From: Pseudomonas sp. KNUC1026
GTDB lineage: Bacteria > Pseudomonadota > Gammaproteobacteria > Pseudomonadales > Pseudomonadaceae
Direction: 5' to 3'
Length of the DNA: 64,000 nucleotides
NCBI RefSeq assembly: GCF_021650705.1
Contig: NZ_CP087138.1
Location: 186,001 to 250,000, forward strand
The position numbers were made by a program, and so were the translations under genes. How positions within the stretch are numbered: position 1 is the stretch's first letter; each line of letters opens with the position of its first letter. The notes under the pieces were generated by a model. It did not search any database. It was not told where the DNA came from and worked only from the letters and a program-made list of their open reading frames with translations. This document shows positions 1-8,272 of the stretch, piece by piece.

Positions 1-1692
1 TCTGGATGAAGGCGATATCACCGTTCGACCATTGGGTAGGCTTTGCATGGTTCACAAAAAAGAATGCAGCCAGCCGTTTGGCTTCGATCAAAGGGACATG
101 CACAAGTGCGCTACTGCCGAATGCCAGGAAGTGCTGAACGTGGGCCTTGGTTCTCAAGTCCTTGGAAACATCATCGATGATGATCATCTCGCCCAGATCG
201 AGTGCCGAGATGGAGCTCCCGAAATCCTCCGTTCGATGTGTGCCCGTGCCCTTGGGAAGGCGGGGCAGGCACCAGTCGTGCTCAACGGTGAACACTGTGC
301 CGTCTGCACTCACCGTCGCGTAGCCGGCCCGGTCGGCATTGAGTGTGCGCCCAAGGATCTGCGACGCCTTGTAGGCGAGCGCAGCAGGGTCCTCGATCAG
401 CCTGAAGGCCTCGTTCAACTCGATCAGCGCTGCGCGCCGCTGTTCTTCGCGTTTTCGAGCGCTGATGTCCGAAAAAGAATGGCGACCTGGCGTTGCTCGG
501 GCTCGCCCATGCGGTAGGCATACACTTCGTAATGCCGATTGCCCAGGCACTTTGCCGTGTGCTCGAACCTGGCCGGTTGGCCGTTGCGAGCGACCTCGGC
601 GTAACGGTGAAAAAAATACTGCTCATGCTCGGGGGCCAATGTTCGCATCCACTGGCCAACAACGTTTTTAAGCCCCGTCTGGTGTTCGAATGCCGAATTC
701 ACCTCGAGGAAGCGATAGTCATAAGGGTATGAGGCGTCGTCGCATTGGACTTCGACGATACAAAAGCCGTGATCGAGTGCGTTGTACAGGGAGCGATAAC
801 GATGTTCGCTGAGCTCCAGTACTTTCTCGGCGGTCTTGAGTGCGGAAATATCGCGGGATACCGACAGGATTCTTTCTGGCTGCCCATCGGCGCCGTTGAT
901 GGGCGTGACCTGAACGTCCCACCAGCGAGGGTTGCCGGCGAATGTGGCCGCCTCGCCTTGAAAGCGGCCGGTTTGGCCAACACGGGCTGCAGCCAGTGCG
1001 TTCTTTGCGTCGACATTGCCATCGCCTTCCCAGAAATCCGGCCAGGGGCAGCCGCGGATGTCGTTGAAGTCGCTGACTTCCATGGCCCTTTTGCCGCCCT
1101 CGCTCATGAAAGCGAGGCGGCCCTCCAGGTCCAGCACCTTGATACAGTCGCCCGAGGCGCTCAATACGCTTTCCATGAAGTCAGCGTCGGCTTTGTGCTT
1201 TTGATAATCCAGGTGCTGCTGGGTCTGATCGCGAAGTACCTTGATATAGCCGTGCAGCGCGCCGGCGGCGTCCCTCAACGGCATCATTTCGCCGCTGCCC
1301 CAGAACAACGAGCCGTCGTTGCGCAAATGCCAGCGTTCGTCATTGGCACGCCCCTGGCTGAGCGCCAGGCCCATCTCTTTTTGAGGCATGTGCGCAAGCC
1401 GGTCCGACTCGGTGAAGATGCAGGCTATGGGTTGGCCCCGCATGTCGTCGGTACCCCATCCCAGGATGCGCACTGCCCCCTCATTCCACTCGGTGATCGA
1501 GCCTTCGGCATCCAGCGTGATAATCCCGTAGTCGACAGCGCTGTTGATGATCATGCCATAGCGTTGCTCGGACGCCGCTGCCGCTAGTTGAAGCTGTTTT
1601 ACCTGCGCTTGCAGCGATTCGATCTGCGCTGCCGGGTCGGCTGACGAGAGGGATTCAGGCTTGGATTGGTTGGTCATCGGGGTAGAGGACAA
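1..1692 (-). CDS. PAS-PAS-PAS-GAF sensor protein, 3' end outside window, frameshifted
   Basis: Sensory signalling protein, probably the input half of a histidine kinase or diguanylate cyclase whose output domain lies beyond position 1. After a short coiled coil come three PAS-like modules (about residues 50-160, 170-280 and 295-405; motifs such as EWNEGAVRILGW and YRFLEVNSAFEHQTG). The first reading frame stops at 424. Adding one A to the five-A run at 472-476 continues it as LFSDISARKREEQRR and then a GAF domain (NADRAGYATV, LGEMIIIDDV) that stays open to the window edge. I therefore treat it as one gene with a probable sequencing indel. No membrane segment is visible in the part present. 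The output domain cannot be known from here. Confidence 0.8.
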
Positions 1693-1859
1693 CGAGGTGG
1701 GGTTTTTGAGGTTTTACCGCATTTATGCGCCCGCTGCAGCCTCGCGGGGTGGCGGCCAGTAGATTGATTGCAGAAACGGCCTCGATCAAGCGGCTGGCGC
1801 CGGGCGGCAAGGATATAGGGTTCACACGCCAGGCGGCAGGCATGGGGCGAAACAGGTTG

Positions 1860-1910
1860 TGAAAAAAGGCTTTCCGCGCGGATAAAGGGGTGGTTTTATG
1901 GCAGCGTGGA
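1860..1910. repeat. 51-bp direct repeat, copy A
   Basis: Identical over 51 bp to copy B at 4381-4431. It carries the 10-bp palindrome TCCGCGCGGA preceded by an A-rich run. Similarity continues more weakly downstream (shared TGTTTTGTTGAT near 1951 and 4463). With copy B it brackets the three-gene PP2C/nucleotidyltransferase/regulator operon. Its intergenic position and the third copy just before the tailocin genes suggest a regulatory sequence that was duplicated; that is inference. Confidence 0.75.
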
Positions 1911-1984
1911 TTAGTTGTTGGGTTACAGCGTTTTAAGGGGAGGTGGGTGGTGTTTTGTTGATGGGGCGTCGCGGGATGAAGGTC

Positions 1985-2662
1985 TTAAATCTGGACCACT
2001 ATCCAGGTTACGTCATCATCGATATGCGTAGGATCAGGTGTCTCGGGATCAAGCATCTGAGCTTGATGCCTATCGCTTAGATCCGCCCAGAAACCATCAG
2101 TGGCAAAAACCAGTGTGTCACCTTGAATGGCTACCCTCTTTATAAAATCAGGGTCTGGCGTTCTCCGTGCTTTAAAACTGCGGGTAATTATATGTCGCGT
2201 TACATCTGAAGCCAGTTGTCTATGGCCGCGATCTCGCTTCCAATTGGCCAAGCAATGAGGCGGGGTAAGCCAGTCAATAGGATTGTTTGGGGCTGCCACG
2301 CCCGCACTGCAGTCACCTTCGTAAGCAATGGTCAGGAGTCCGCCAGAAACCACCGCTATCAGATAGCTCGCCGACCCAGTAGCCCTCTCCGAAAAGAGCG
2401 AAGAGTGCGCGTTGTGCAACACGCATCTCAATACCGACTCAACCTGCTCATGGTTGGAGTCTAGAGCACCCCTGTCGATCTGAGTTCGGTACCCGTTGAC
2501 GATATGGTCAACAAAAGCTGGAGCCAATAATTCACTACCTGGTTTGGATGTTCCGTCGGCCACCACAAAAACACCACGAACGCCATCATACTGAGCCATT
2601 GCACAATCGCGATTTTCTGTCCGATCACTCCCTTGAACCGTTCTAATGGTGTACTGAATCAT
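1985..2662 (-). CDS. PP2C-type serine/threonine phosphatase
   Basis: Metal-dependent protein phosphatase, 225 aa, cytoplasmic, a bare PP2C domain with no sensor attached. PP2C motifs are present in order: TENRD near the N-terminus, VVADGTSK in place of the usual DGHGG, GDCSAG in the middle, FATDGFWADL, and a C-terminal DDDVT that matches the DNxT metal site. It is the last gene of a three-gene operon: its ATG overlaps the stop of the nucleotidyltransferase gene (ATGA at 2659-2662), so the two are probably translationally coupled. No kinase is encoded nearby, so its substrate may be a partner protein of the operon or a host kinase target; that is inference. Confidence 0.85.
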   Translation of the reverse strand: MIQYTIRTVQGSDRTENRDCAMAQYDGVRGVFVVADGTSKPGSELLAPAFVDHIVNGYRTQIDRGALDSNHEQVESVLRCVLHNAHSSLFSERATGSASYLIAVVSGGLLTIAYEGDCSAGVAAPNNPIDWLTPPHCLANWKRDRGHRQLASDVTRHIITRSFKARRTPDPDFIKRVAIQGDTLVFATDGFWADLSDRHQAQMLDPETPDPTHIDDDVTWIVVQI

Positions 2663-3362
2663 TTCAAGTTGCTCAATCTTTTAAGGCGTTCAAAAATAAC
2701 CTTCCCTCGGCCCGGATTAGAGACTACAGAATGGGAGCTGTCTATTACATGAGCCAAATTATCGAGTTTGAGCAAGCCGGAAATTCCGCTCGCGATATAC
2801 GCTCTTAGCGCTTGGTCTGCCTGGGCGACTTCTTCATGTAAGCGCTCTCGGCCGTCTACGACCACAATGATATCCTCTACATCCTTGTGGTAGGCGTCAC
2901 CCTTGCCGCGGCCTTTGAATGCTTCAAGCTTTGTGGCTACAAAATAGGTCGGTTTGAAGATTTTGATCGCGAAACCACTGGGAATAGTAGTGGTGTATGC
3001 GTGCGCCAACCCGTCCACAAACCAGCGATTTTCATATCCGAGTATTTCCTTCACTGACGGCATGACATCTACAATTATGTCGTTAAAGACGAACCTACAC
3101 GTCACATCGCTGTGCTCGGGGGTGATTTTGAATCCCTTTCTTGCCAAGCGCTCCGTAAGCTTTTGCCAGTCAGCGATGCCGCCCAGCTCGATGACTAGAT
3201 CAACGTCGTCGGTACTGCGGATATCATCCAATACATTTTTATCTGTGCAAAGAAGCCAGGTTGTAGAGCCGCCGACAAAAGCGACTTCATTCAGGAGTTC
3301 CTCCCCAAACCTTCGGCGACCAAGCTTAACATCTCATAATTGTGTTCCAAGGCAGTGCTCAA
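2659..3362 (-). CDS. AbiEii-like nucleotidyltransferase, one-base frameshift
   Basis: Pol-beta-fold nucleotidyltransferase of the AbiEii/DUF6036 sort, about 234 aa after repair. The signature is FVGGSTTWLL followed by RSTDDVDLVIEL, giving the GGS and DxD residues that bind metal and NTP. As read, the N-terminal part (MLSLVAEGLG) and the rest (GEELLNEVAFVGG) are in different frames; one extra C in the four-C run at 3303-3306 (plus strand) joins them. The likely start is the TTG at 3362, overlapping the TGA of the upstream regulator gene; ATG at 3332 is the alternative. Related enzymes act as toxins that modify tRNA or proteins. Here it sits between a winged-helix gene and a phosphatase gene. 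Confidence 0.75.
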
Positions 3363-4117
3363 AACCCCATACCTCTCTTAAGTAGTTGAATCGCGACGGT
3401 CATTTCGCGCGGGCCGCCCATCCTGATGGAGTCCACCAAGGCCAAATAGTGATAAAGGGTTCTGTCTTTTTTAACAGCTTCAGGGACTGTTTTGTAAACG
3501 GGCTCGATCATCTGCCCCCGCTCAGTGCCATTAGGGTCAGGCCAGACATGTATGTTTTCACCAGCACTTTTCAGGTGTTTGGACAGCATCGGAGATGCAA
3601 AACCCGTCGGAATCCCCCTGGCCAGTGCGCCGGGCTTTGCTGGAAAGAAGTACTTCAATGCATGCTCGGTTATTTTCAGAAGAGCAACGCGGTTAACTTT
3701 TAAAAAAGAGGTTTCATAATCATTGGTTATGAGGCCAGATGCTCGGCAGCGTGAGATCGAGTTTGATATTTCACTTTTGCTTAAACCCAATGACTCCGCA
3801 AGGGCCCTCAGAGTGTAGCGATCTTCCCATTTCGGTTCAGCCTCCTCTGAAGGGCTGTCCTCCACCGCATCCCATCCCCGCCATCTCAGCGAGTCAGCCT
3901 CAACGAAACGGTCGATGAGAACGCGTATATCAGCGCGGGGCTCTTCTGCGGCGGGCGCAAAGGTGAGCAGCTGTTCGGATGCGTAGTCTTCGCGCAGGTA
4001 ATCGAGCTCCGTGAGGCCTCCCAGCGTTTTTGTGGGATGACCCAAGGGCGTGCTTACCTCCCGAGCGTGGAGGCTCGCTAGCTTGAACAGAAGTAATATG
4101 TCTTGACCTTTCAGCAT
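3359..4117 (-). CDS. Winged-helix regulator, putative antitoxin partner
   Basis: A 252-aa protein with a helix-turn-helix at about residues 115-160 (YTLRALAESLGLSKSEISNSISRC, split here as LRALAESLGLS and SEISNSI), followed by a C-terminal domain with the GIPTGFASP and LYHYLALVDSIRMG segments. I chose the ATG at 4117 (MLKGQDILL) over an upstream in-frame start because an AAGGT lies just before it. A near-perfect 26-bp palindrome at 4133-4158 sits immediately upstream and is the obvious autoregulatory operator. The gene heads an overlapping operon with the nucleotidyltransferase and PP2C genes. By analogy with AbiEi/AbiEii pairs it may be the DNA-binding, neutralising partner; that is inference. 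Confidence 0.7.
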   Translation of the reverse strand: MLKGQDILLLFKLASLHAREVSTPLGHPTKTLGGLTELDYLREDYASEQLLTFAPAAEEPRADIRVLIDRFVEADSLRWRGWDAVEDSPSEEAEPKWEDRYTLRALAESLGLSKSEISNSISRCRASGLITNDYETSFLKVNRVALLKITEHALKYFFPAKPGALARGIPTGFASPMLSKHLKSAGENIHVWPDPNGTERGQMIEPVYKTVPEAVKKDRTLYHYLALVDSIRMGGPREMTVAIQLLKRGMGF

Positions 4118-4132
4118 GAGTGACCTTTTGGA

Positions 4133-4158
4133 TGTCCACATTCCATGGATCGTGGACA
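4133..4158. promoter_or_regulatory. Palindromic operator upstream of the winged-helix gene
   Basis: Inverted repeat with outer arms TGTCCAC (4133-4139) and GTGGACA (4152-4158) around a central CCATGG. Only two base pairs of the 26-bp dyad do not match. It lies about 16-41 bp upstream of the start at 4117, where a self-repressing DNA-binding protein would bind. No other gene start is near. Confidence 0.65.
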
Positions 4159-4380
4159 AACTTCCATTTTTCTCATGAATGTCAATTTTTGGGCGCCTCA
4201 GTCACGGGAGGAGGCGTTCGATCGGCATTTCGGACTAAAAGGTAACGATTACCAGCATGCAGCGCCCAAGCCGGCTGGTTATGTAAAAGTACGCTACTGG
4301 AATTACCTGTGTCACCGGTGCAATGGGCCAGCCGGCGCGCCGGCACTGGCAGCCGGTCCCATAGATACTTTTTACAGTTT

Positions 4381-4431
4381 TGAAAAAAGGCTTTCCGCGC
4401 GGATAAAGGGGTGGTTTTATGGCAGCGTGGA
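4381..4431. repeat. 51-bp direct repeat, copy B
   Basis: Exact copy of 1860-1910, in the same orientation. It lies between the regulator promoter region and the REP cluster, about 270 bp before the first tailocin gene. The 4160-4699 stretch holds no convincing gene: a 104-codon open frame at 4145-4459 runs across this repeat and resembles no protein I know. Confidence 0.75.
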
Positions 4432-4477
4432 CTGTTTGGAGCGTTTCACAAGAAGGTAGATAGTGTTTTGTTGATCG

Positions 4478-4533
4478 GACGTCGCCCGTTACACGTCGCC
4501 CGTTACACGTCGCCCGGCTAGCCGGCCTCCCAC
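4478..4533. repeat. REP-like element with tandem CGTTACACGTCGCC units
   Basis: Two tandem units containing CGTTACACGTCGCC lead into CGGCTAGCCGGCCTCCCAC, the half-palindrome typical of Pseudomonas REP elements. The same combination is seen at 62113-62244. It is intergenic, between repeat copies B and C. Confidence 0.7.
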
Positions 4534-4553
4534 TTGGTGGATTTAGATAGTTT

Positions 4554-4602
4554 TGAAAAAAAGCTTTCCGCGCGGATAAACACCTGTTTTTATAGCAGCA
4601 TG
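4554..4602. repeat. Diverged copy C of the ~50-bp repeat, candidate tailocin promoter region
   Basis: About 49 bp resembling copies A and B, keeping TTTCCGCGCGGATAAA but differing in the second half (CACCTGTTTTTATAGCAGC). It is about 100 bp upstream of the first tailocin gene (4700), so this conserved block is a plausible operator or activator site for tailocin transcription. A short T-rich hairpin region (GCCTTGGTGCCGGGGTTTTTG, near 4630) follows. The regulatory role is inferred from position only. Confidence 0.5.
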
Positions 4603-4699
4603 TTCTGTTTGCAACACACTTTGAACCCCGGCCTTGGTGCCGGGGTTTTTGTTTTCAACTTGAATATCGAACCCTTACAGATAGATACCAGGAACCAAT

Positions 4700-5050
4700 A
4701 TGGACCCTACTGACCTCGGCGCAGGCACGCTCACCTGGGCGGGCGGTAGCGTCACTGTGATATTGGGCGGTTTGCTGTGGCTGCGGCGGTTTTTGTCCAA
4801 GGATGCGGCGGAGCGCGTGATGGACAACGCCGACATCGGCACGGTACGCCGCCTCAACGATTTGCTCGACTCCGAGCGCGCGGCTCGCCAGGCGGCGGAG
4901 GCGCGGGCGGATCAGTTCGCCAGGGAGCGTAACGAGCTGGCCACGGCAGTGGGCCGGCTCGAAGGAAAGATCGAAGCGCTGATCGGCCAGGTCGCGTTGC
5001 TCAATGCTGAGGTGGCGCGTTTGCGCGGCCTGGCTGCAAACGTTGCCTGA
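4700..5050 (+). CDS. Small membrane/coiled-coil protein, possible holin-type gene
   Basis: A 116-aa protein with one hydrophobic stretch at about residues 10-28 (TWAGGSVTVILGGLLWL) and then an uninterrupted charged, Ala/Glu/Arg-rich helix of heptad character. It is the first gene of the tailocin cluster, preceded by an AGGAA ribosome-binding site. A lone membrane span plus a cytoplasmic coiled coil fits a lysis or membrane accessory protein, but I cannot assign it to a holin family with certainty. The 136 bp between it and the next gene contain no supported gene. Confidence 0.55.
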   Translation: MDPTDLGAGTLTWAGGSVTVILGGLLWLRRFLSKDAAERVMDNADIGTVRRLNDLLDSERAARQAAEARADQFARERNELATAVGRLEGKIEALIGQVALLNAEVARLRGLAANVA

Positions 5051-5186
5051 CGCGCCATGCGCCAGCCGGACGGCCCCGTAGAAACCTGAACACACCACGC
5101 CCCCAAGGGCGCATTGGCCTGATGCGATCACGCCCGTGGCAACCACGGCGCGGCATTCAGGCAACGAATCATCTTCGAGGAACCCC

Positions 5187-5774
5187 ATGAAAATCACATC
5201 CGTGGTGTTGCAACTGCAACAGCGCTGCCCCGTGTTCGGCGAACGCGTGAGCGGCGGTATCGATTTCGACGCGGCCTTCGCCAGCCAGCAATTGAGCCGC
5301 CCGGCGGCGCTGGTGATCGCCACCGGCAGCACGGCCGGCGACAACGACCTGGCCAATGGCGTGCGCCAGGCCATCACCGACAGCTTCGACGTGGTGGTGC
5401 TGCTCGACAACCCTGACCACAGCGGCGCCCAGGCCGCCGATGCGCTGCAGGCGATTCGCCTGGAGCTGTGGCGCGCGTTGGTGGGCTGGCAGCCGAGCTA
5501 CGAATACGACCTGGCCACCTTCAAGAACGCGGCACTGCTGCGGATCGACTCGTCGCAGGTGGCCTACCGCTTCAGCTTCCAGACCGCATTCCAACTGGGC
5601 CGCAACGTCGCCAGCCAGCCGGCCGAAACCTGGCACGAGCAGCTGCTCGACGCTCTGCCCGCGCTGGAAGGGCTGGACATCGATGTGGACTGCATCGACC
5701 CGGCCGACCGAAACCTGAAACACCCAGGCCCTGATGGGCGCATTGAAATCCACCTGAAAGAGGACCTCGCATGA
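5187..5774 (+). CDS. Mu gp37-like tail protein
   Basis: A 195-aa protein matching the Gp37 family of Mu-type tails by position and by general character (VLQLQQRCPVFGERV at the N-terminus, IRLELWRALVGWQPS in the middle). It probably takes part in tail completion or termination. I chose the ATG at 5187 because AGGAA precedes it; an in-frame start further upstream has no site. Its stop overlaps the start of the next gene (ATGA), a pattern repeated through the cluster. Confidence 0.75.
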   Translation: MKITSVVLQLQQRCPVFGERVSGGIDFDAAFASQQLSRPAALVIATGSTAGDNDLANGVRQAITDSFDVVVLLDNPDHSGAQAADALQAIRLELWRALVGWQPSYEYDLATFKNAALLRIDSSQVAYRFSFQTAFQLGRNVASQPAETWHEQLLDALPALEGLDIDVDCIDPADRNLKHPGPDGRIEIHLKEDLA

Positions 5775-5953
5775 ACCGCATGACTGTGAAACCGGCCAAG
5801 GGCCGCGCAGTGCCAGACCCGGAAACCGGGCTGCTGCTGCCGGCCCAGGGCCGTGATGTACCGGACGACACCTACTGGCGCCGCCGCCTGGCGGATGGCG
5901 ACGTCACCACCACTACCACTACCACCAACACTGAAGAGGCTGCCAACCCATGA
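5771..5953 (+). CDS. DUF2635 (Mu gp38-like) small tail protein
   Basis: A 60-aa protein with the family signature VKPAKGRAVPDPETG and VPDDTYWRRRLADGDV, then a threonine run. It always lies directly before the sheath gene in Mu-type tails. Function is unknown; a role in sheath or baseplate assembly is assumed from its fixed position. It overlaps both neighbours by four bases. Confidence 0.85.
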   Translation: MNRMTVKPAKGRAVPDPETGLLLPAQGRDVPDDTYWRRRLADGDVTTTTTTTNTEEAANP

Positions 5954-7449
5954 GCGTAGGCTTCCAACAAATCCCGCAAGACGTGCGGGTGCCGCTGTTC
6001 TATGCGGAGATGGACAATTCCATGGCCAACAGCGCCGGCAGCACCTTGCGCCGGCTGATCGTCGGCCAGGTCAACGATGCCGCTGCGGCGGCTGAAATCG
6101 GCAGCCTGGTGCTGGTCTCCAGCCTCGCGCAGGCCAAGGCCATCGGCGGCCAGGGCTCGATGCTGGCGGCCATGTACGAAACCTGGCGGCAGAACGACCC
6201 GGTCGGCGAGGTGTGGTGCCTGCCGCTGAAGAACAGTACCGGCGCGGTGGCGGCGGGCAAGGTCACCTTCACCGGCACTGCGACCGAAGCGGGCCTGGTG
6301 AACCTGTACGTGGGCGGCGTGCGTGTGCAGGCGGCCATCCCGTCGGGCAGCGCCGCAGCTGCAGCCGCCGCTGCCTTGGCGGCGAAGGTGAATGCCAGTG
6401 CCGACCTGCCGGTGACGGCGGCGGCTTCGGCCGGCGTGGTGACCCTCACCGCGAAGTGGACGGGCGATTCGGGCAACGACATCAGCCTGATCCTCAACCG
6501 CCTGGGCCGCAGCAACGGCGAGGCCACGCCTGCGGGCCTGACCGTGGTGGTCACCGCCATGGCCGGTGGCGCCGGCACCCCGGATGCCACTGCCGCGCTG
6601 GCGGCCTTGGGCGATGCGCCGTTCGAGTTCCTCTGCGTGCCGTGGGCCGACGCTGCCACTCTGGATGCGTGGAGGGTGGCGATGAGCGACCTGAGCGGGC
6701 GCTGGTCGTGGGCCAAGCAGCTTTACGGCCACGTGTTCGGCGCACTGCGCGGCACGCTCGGCACCTTGGTGGCGGCAGGCTCTGCGCGTAACGACCAGCA
6801 CGCGACGATCTTCGGCTTCCCGGCCGGCGTGCCGCAGCCGTTCTGGCGCGTGGCGGCAGCGGCGGCGGCGCGGCAGGCGGTGTTCATCTCCGCCGACGCC
6901 AGCCGGCCGACGCAAACCGGCGCGCTGGTGGGCATCGACCCGGCACCGGAGGGCAGCCGCTTCACGCTCACCGAGCAGATGTCGCTGCTGCAATACGGCA
7001 TCGCCACGCTGACTTACGAAGGTGGCTACACGCGCATTCAGCGCGCCATCACCACCTACCAGAAAAACAGCGGCGGCCAGCCCGACGACTCGTACCTGGA
7101 CAGCGAAACGATGCACCAGAGCGCGTACATCGTGCGCCGCCTCAAGGGCATCATCACCAGCAAGTACGGCCGCCATAAGCTGGCCAACGACGGCACCCAA
7201 TTCGGCGATGGCCAGCCGATCATCACCCCGAACGTGATTCGTGGTGAGCTGATCAGCGAGTACGCGAACCTTGAGCGTGACGGCCACGTCGAGAACGCCG
7301 AGGCCTTCGCCCGCTACCTGGTGGTGGAGCGCGATGCCAACAACCCTGGCCGGGTGAACGTGCTGTACCCGCCGGACTACGTGAACGGCCTGCGCGTGTT
7401 CGCGCTGCTCAACCAGTTCCGCCTGCAATACAGCGCCGACGTGGCCTGA
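5950..7449 (+). CDS. Contractile tail sheath protein (Mu gpL-like)
   Basis: A 499-aa protein with the typical sheath N-terminus (VGFQQIPQDVRVPLFYAEMD) and the conserved C-terminal half (LTYEGGYTRIQRAITTYQKN, then DSYLDSETMH and YARFLVVERD-like segments). It polymerises around the tube and contracts to drive it through the target envelope. It is the longest structural gene after the tape measure and is followed by a short gap with a terminator-like hairpin before the tube gene. Confidence 0.9.
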   Translation: MSVGFQQIPQDVRVPLFYAEMDNSMANSAGSTLRRLIVGQVNDAAAAAEIGSLVLVSSLAQAKAIGGQGSMLAAMYETWRQNDPVGEVWCLPLKNSTGAVAAGKVTFTGTATEAGLVNLYVGGVRVQAAIPSGSAAAAAAAALAAKVNASADLPVTAAASAGVVTLTAKWTGDSGNDISLILNRLGRSNGEATPAGLTVVVTAMAGGAGTPDATAALAALGDAPFEFLCVPWADAATLDAWRVAMSDLSGRWSWAKQLYGHVFGALRGTLGTLVAAGSARNDQHATIFGFPAGVPQPFWRVAAAAAARQAVFISADASRPTQTGALVGIDPAPEGSRFTLTEQMSLLQYGIATLTYEGGYTRIQRAITTYQKNSGGQPDDSYLDSETMHQSAYIVRRLKGIITSKYGRHKLANDGTQFGDGQPIITPNVIRGELISEYANLERDGHVENAEAFARYLVVERDANNPGRVNVLYPPDYVNGLRVFALLNQFRLQYSADVA

Positions 7450-7467
7450 CCTTAACCCGTTCGATCC

Positions 7468-7494
7468 CAGCCCGCCTCGAGCGGGCTTTTTCTT
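7468..7494 (+). terminator. Hairpin with T-run between sheath and tube genes
   Basis: GCCCGC CTCGA GCGGGC followed by TTTTTCTTTT in the only non-overlapping gap (7450-7510) of the structural operon. It looks like a partial terminator that could set the sheath-to-tube transcript ratio. Attenuation is inference. Confidence 0.55.
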
Positions 7495-7510
7495 TTATGG
7501 AGGCCCAACC

Positions 7511-7857
7511 ATGGGGCAGAAAGTCGCTGGTACCTGCTACGTCAAAGTCGACGGCACGCAGTTGATTCTCAAGGGTGGCGTAGAAGCGCCGCTGATGGAC
7601 AAGACCCGGGAAACCGTGGTGCCCGGTTACTTCAAGGAAGAGGACAAGGCGCCCTTCGTAAAGCTCACCGCGGTGCACACGCCGAACTTCCCGCTCAAGG
7701 CGCTCACCGATGGCATCAACATGACCATCACCGCCGAGCTCAAGAACGGCAAGGTGTACACCCTCTCCGGCGCCTACCTGGTGTCGCAGCCCACCAGCAA
7801 AGGTGAAGACGGCACCCTCGAGCTGCAGTTCGACGGCATCAAGGGGTGTGGTCGTGA
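7511..7857 (+). CDS. Tail tube protein (Mu gpM-like), one-base frameshift
   Basis: Inner tube subunit: MGQKVAGTCYVKVDGTQL and RETVVPGYFKEED are hallmarks of the Mu-type tube family, and repaired length is 115 aa, as expected. As read, the frame runs past the normal end into nonsense to 7900. One more G in the four-G run at 7843-7846 gives the ending FDGIKGVWS and a stop that overlaps the next start (GTGA at 7854-7857). A sequencing deletion is the likely cause. Confidence 0.85.
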
Positions 7858-8135
7858 CCGACGCCATCGCACTCAACACGCCGATCCAGGCCCACGGTGA
7901 AACCCTCACCGAGCTGACCTTGCGCCGCCCCACCGCCAAGGAGGCGCTGCCGTACAAGATCGACGCCGACCAGGCCGTGAGCCTGGACCTGGACGTGGCC
8001 GCCAAATACATCGCGGCCTGCGCCGAGATCCCGCCGTCGTCGGTCGACCAGCTGGACCTTGCCGACCTCAACACGCTGGCGTGGCAGGTTGCGGGTTTTT
8101 TCATGGTGCCGGCGTCGAAGACCTTGGCGGCCTGA
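7854..8135 (+). CDS. Tail assembly chaperone (gp41/gpE-like), zero-frame product
   Basis: A 93-aa acidic/helical protein (IQAHGETLTELTLRRPTAKE, DLDVAAKYIAACAEIPPSSV) of the family that lies between tube and tape-measure genes in all long-tailed phages. It coats the tape measure protein during tail assembly. The start is a GTG overlapping the tube stop. The gene ends beside a slippery sequence that lets some ribosomes continue in the -1 frame into the following segment. Confidence 0.85.
   Translation: MTDAIALNTPIQAHGETLTELTLRRPTAKEALPYKIDADQAVSLDLDVAAKYIAACAEIPPSSVDQLDLADLNTLAWQVAGFFMVPASKTLAA
8093..8099 (+). promoter_or_regulatory. Slippery heptamer G_GGT_TTT for -1 frameshifting
   Basis: In the zero frame the codons are GCG GGT TTT TTC. 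The heptamer GGGTTTT fits the X_XXY_YYZ rule, so tandem slippage by one base puts ribosomes into the overlapping open frame that ends at 8272. The site is placed as in the programmed frameshifts of lambda G/GT and P2 E/E'. Confidence 0.75.
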
Positions 8136-8272
8136 TCACGCTGGCCTATGACCTGGCCTACTTCTGGAAGGTTGACCCCGACCAGATGTTGGCCAGGCCA
8201 CTCGATGTGCTACTCGAAGCGCTGGCGCATGCCCAGCGCATCCATTCAACGCAGCAGGCAGGGGCAGGGTGA
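8093..8272 (+). CDS. -1 frame extension of the tail assembly chaperone (gpE'-like)
   Basis: Open frame overlapping the end of the chaperone gene, with no good start of its own. It encodes LITLAYDLAYFWKVDPDQML and RPLDVLLEALAHAQRI, resembling the P2 GpE' domain (aromatic pair, hydrophobic helix, LxELL pattern). Read through the slippery site it would give a ~139-aa fusion. Its stop overlaps the start of the tape measure gene, the standard arrangement. Confidence 0.75.
   Translation, partial: GFFHGAGVEDLGGLITLAYDLAYFWKVDPDQMLARPLDVLLEALAHAQRIHSTQQAGAG

Noticed and set aside
4145..4459. A 104-codon gene before the tailocin
   Set aside because: It runs through the 51-bp repeat, has no ribosome-binding site and no recognisable sequence.
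5872..7428. A 518-codon open frame opposite the sheath gene
   Set aside because: Antisense shadow; the plus-strand sheath is unmistakable.
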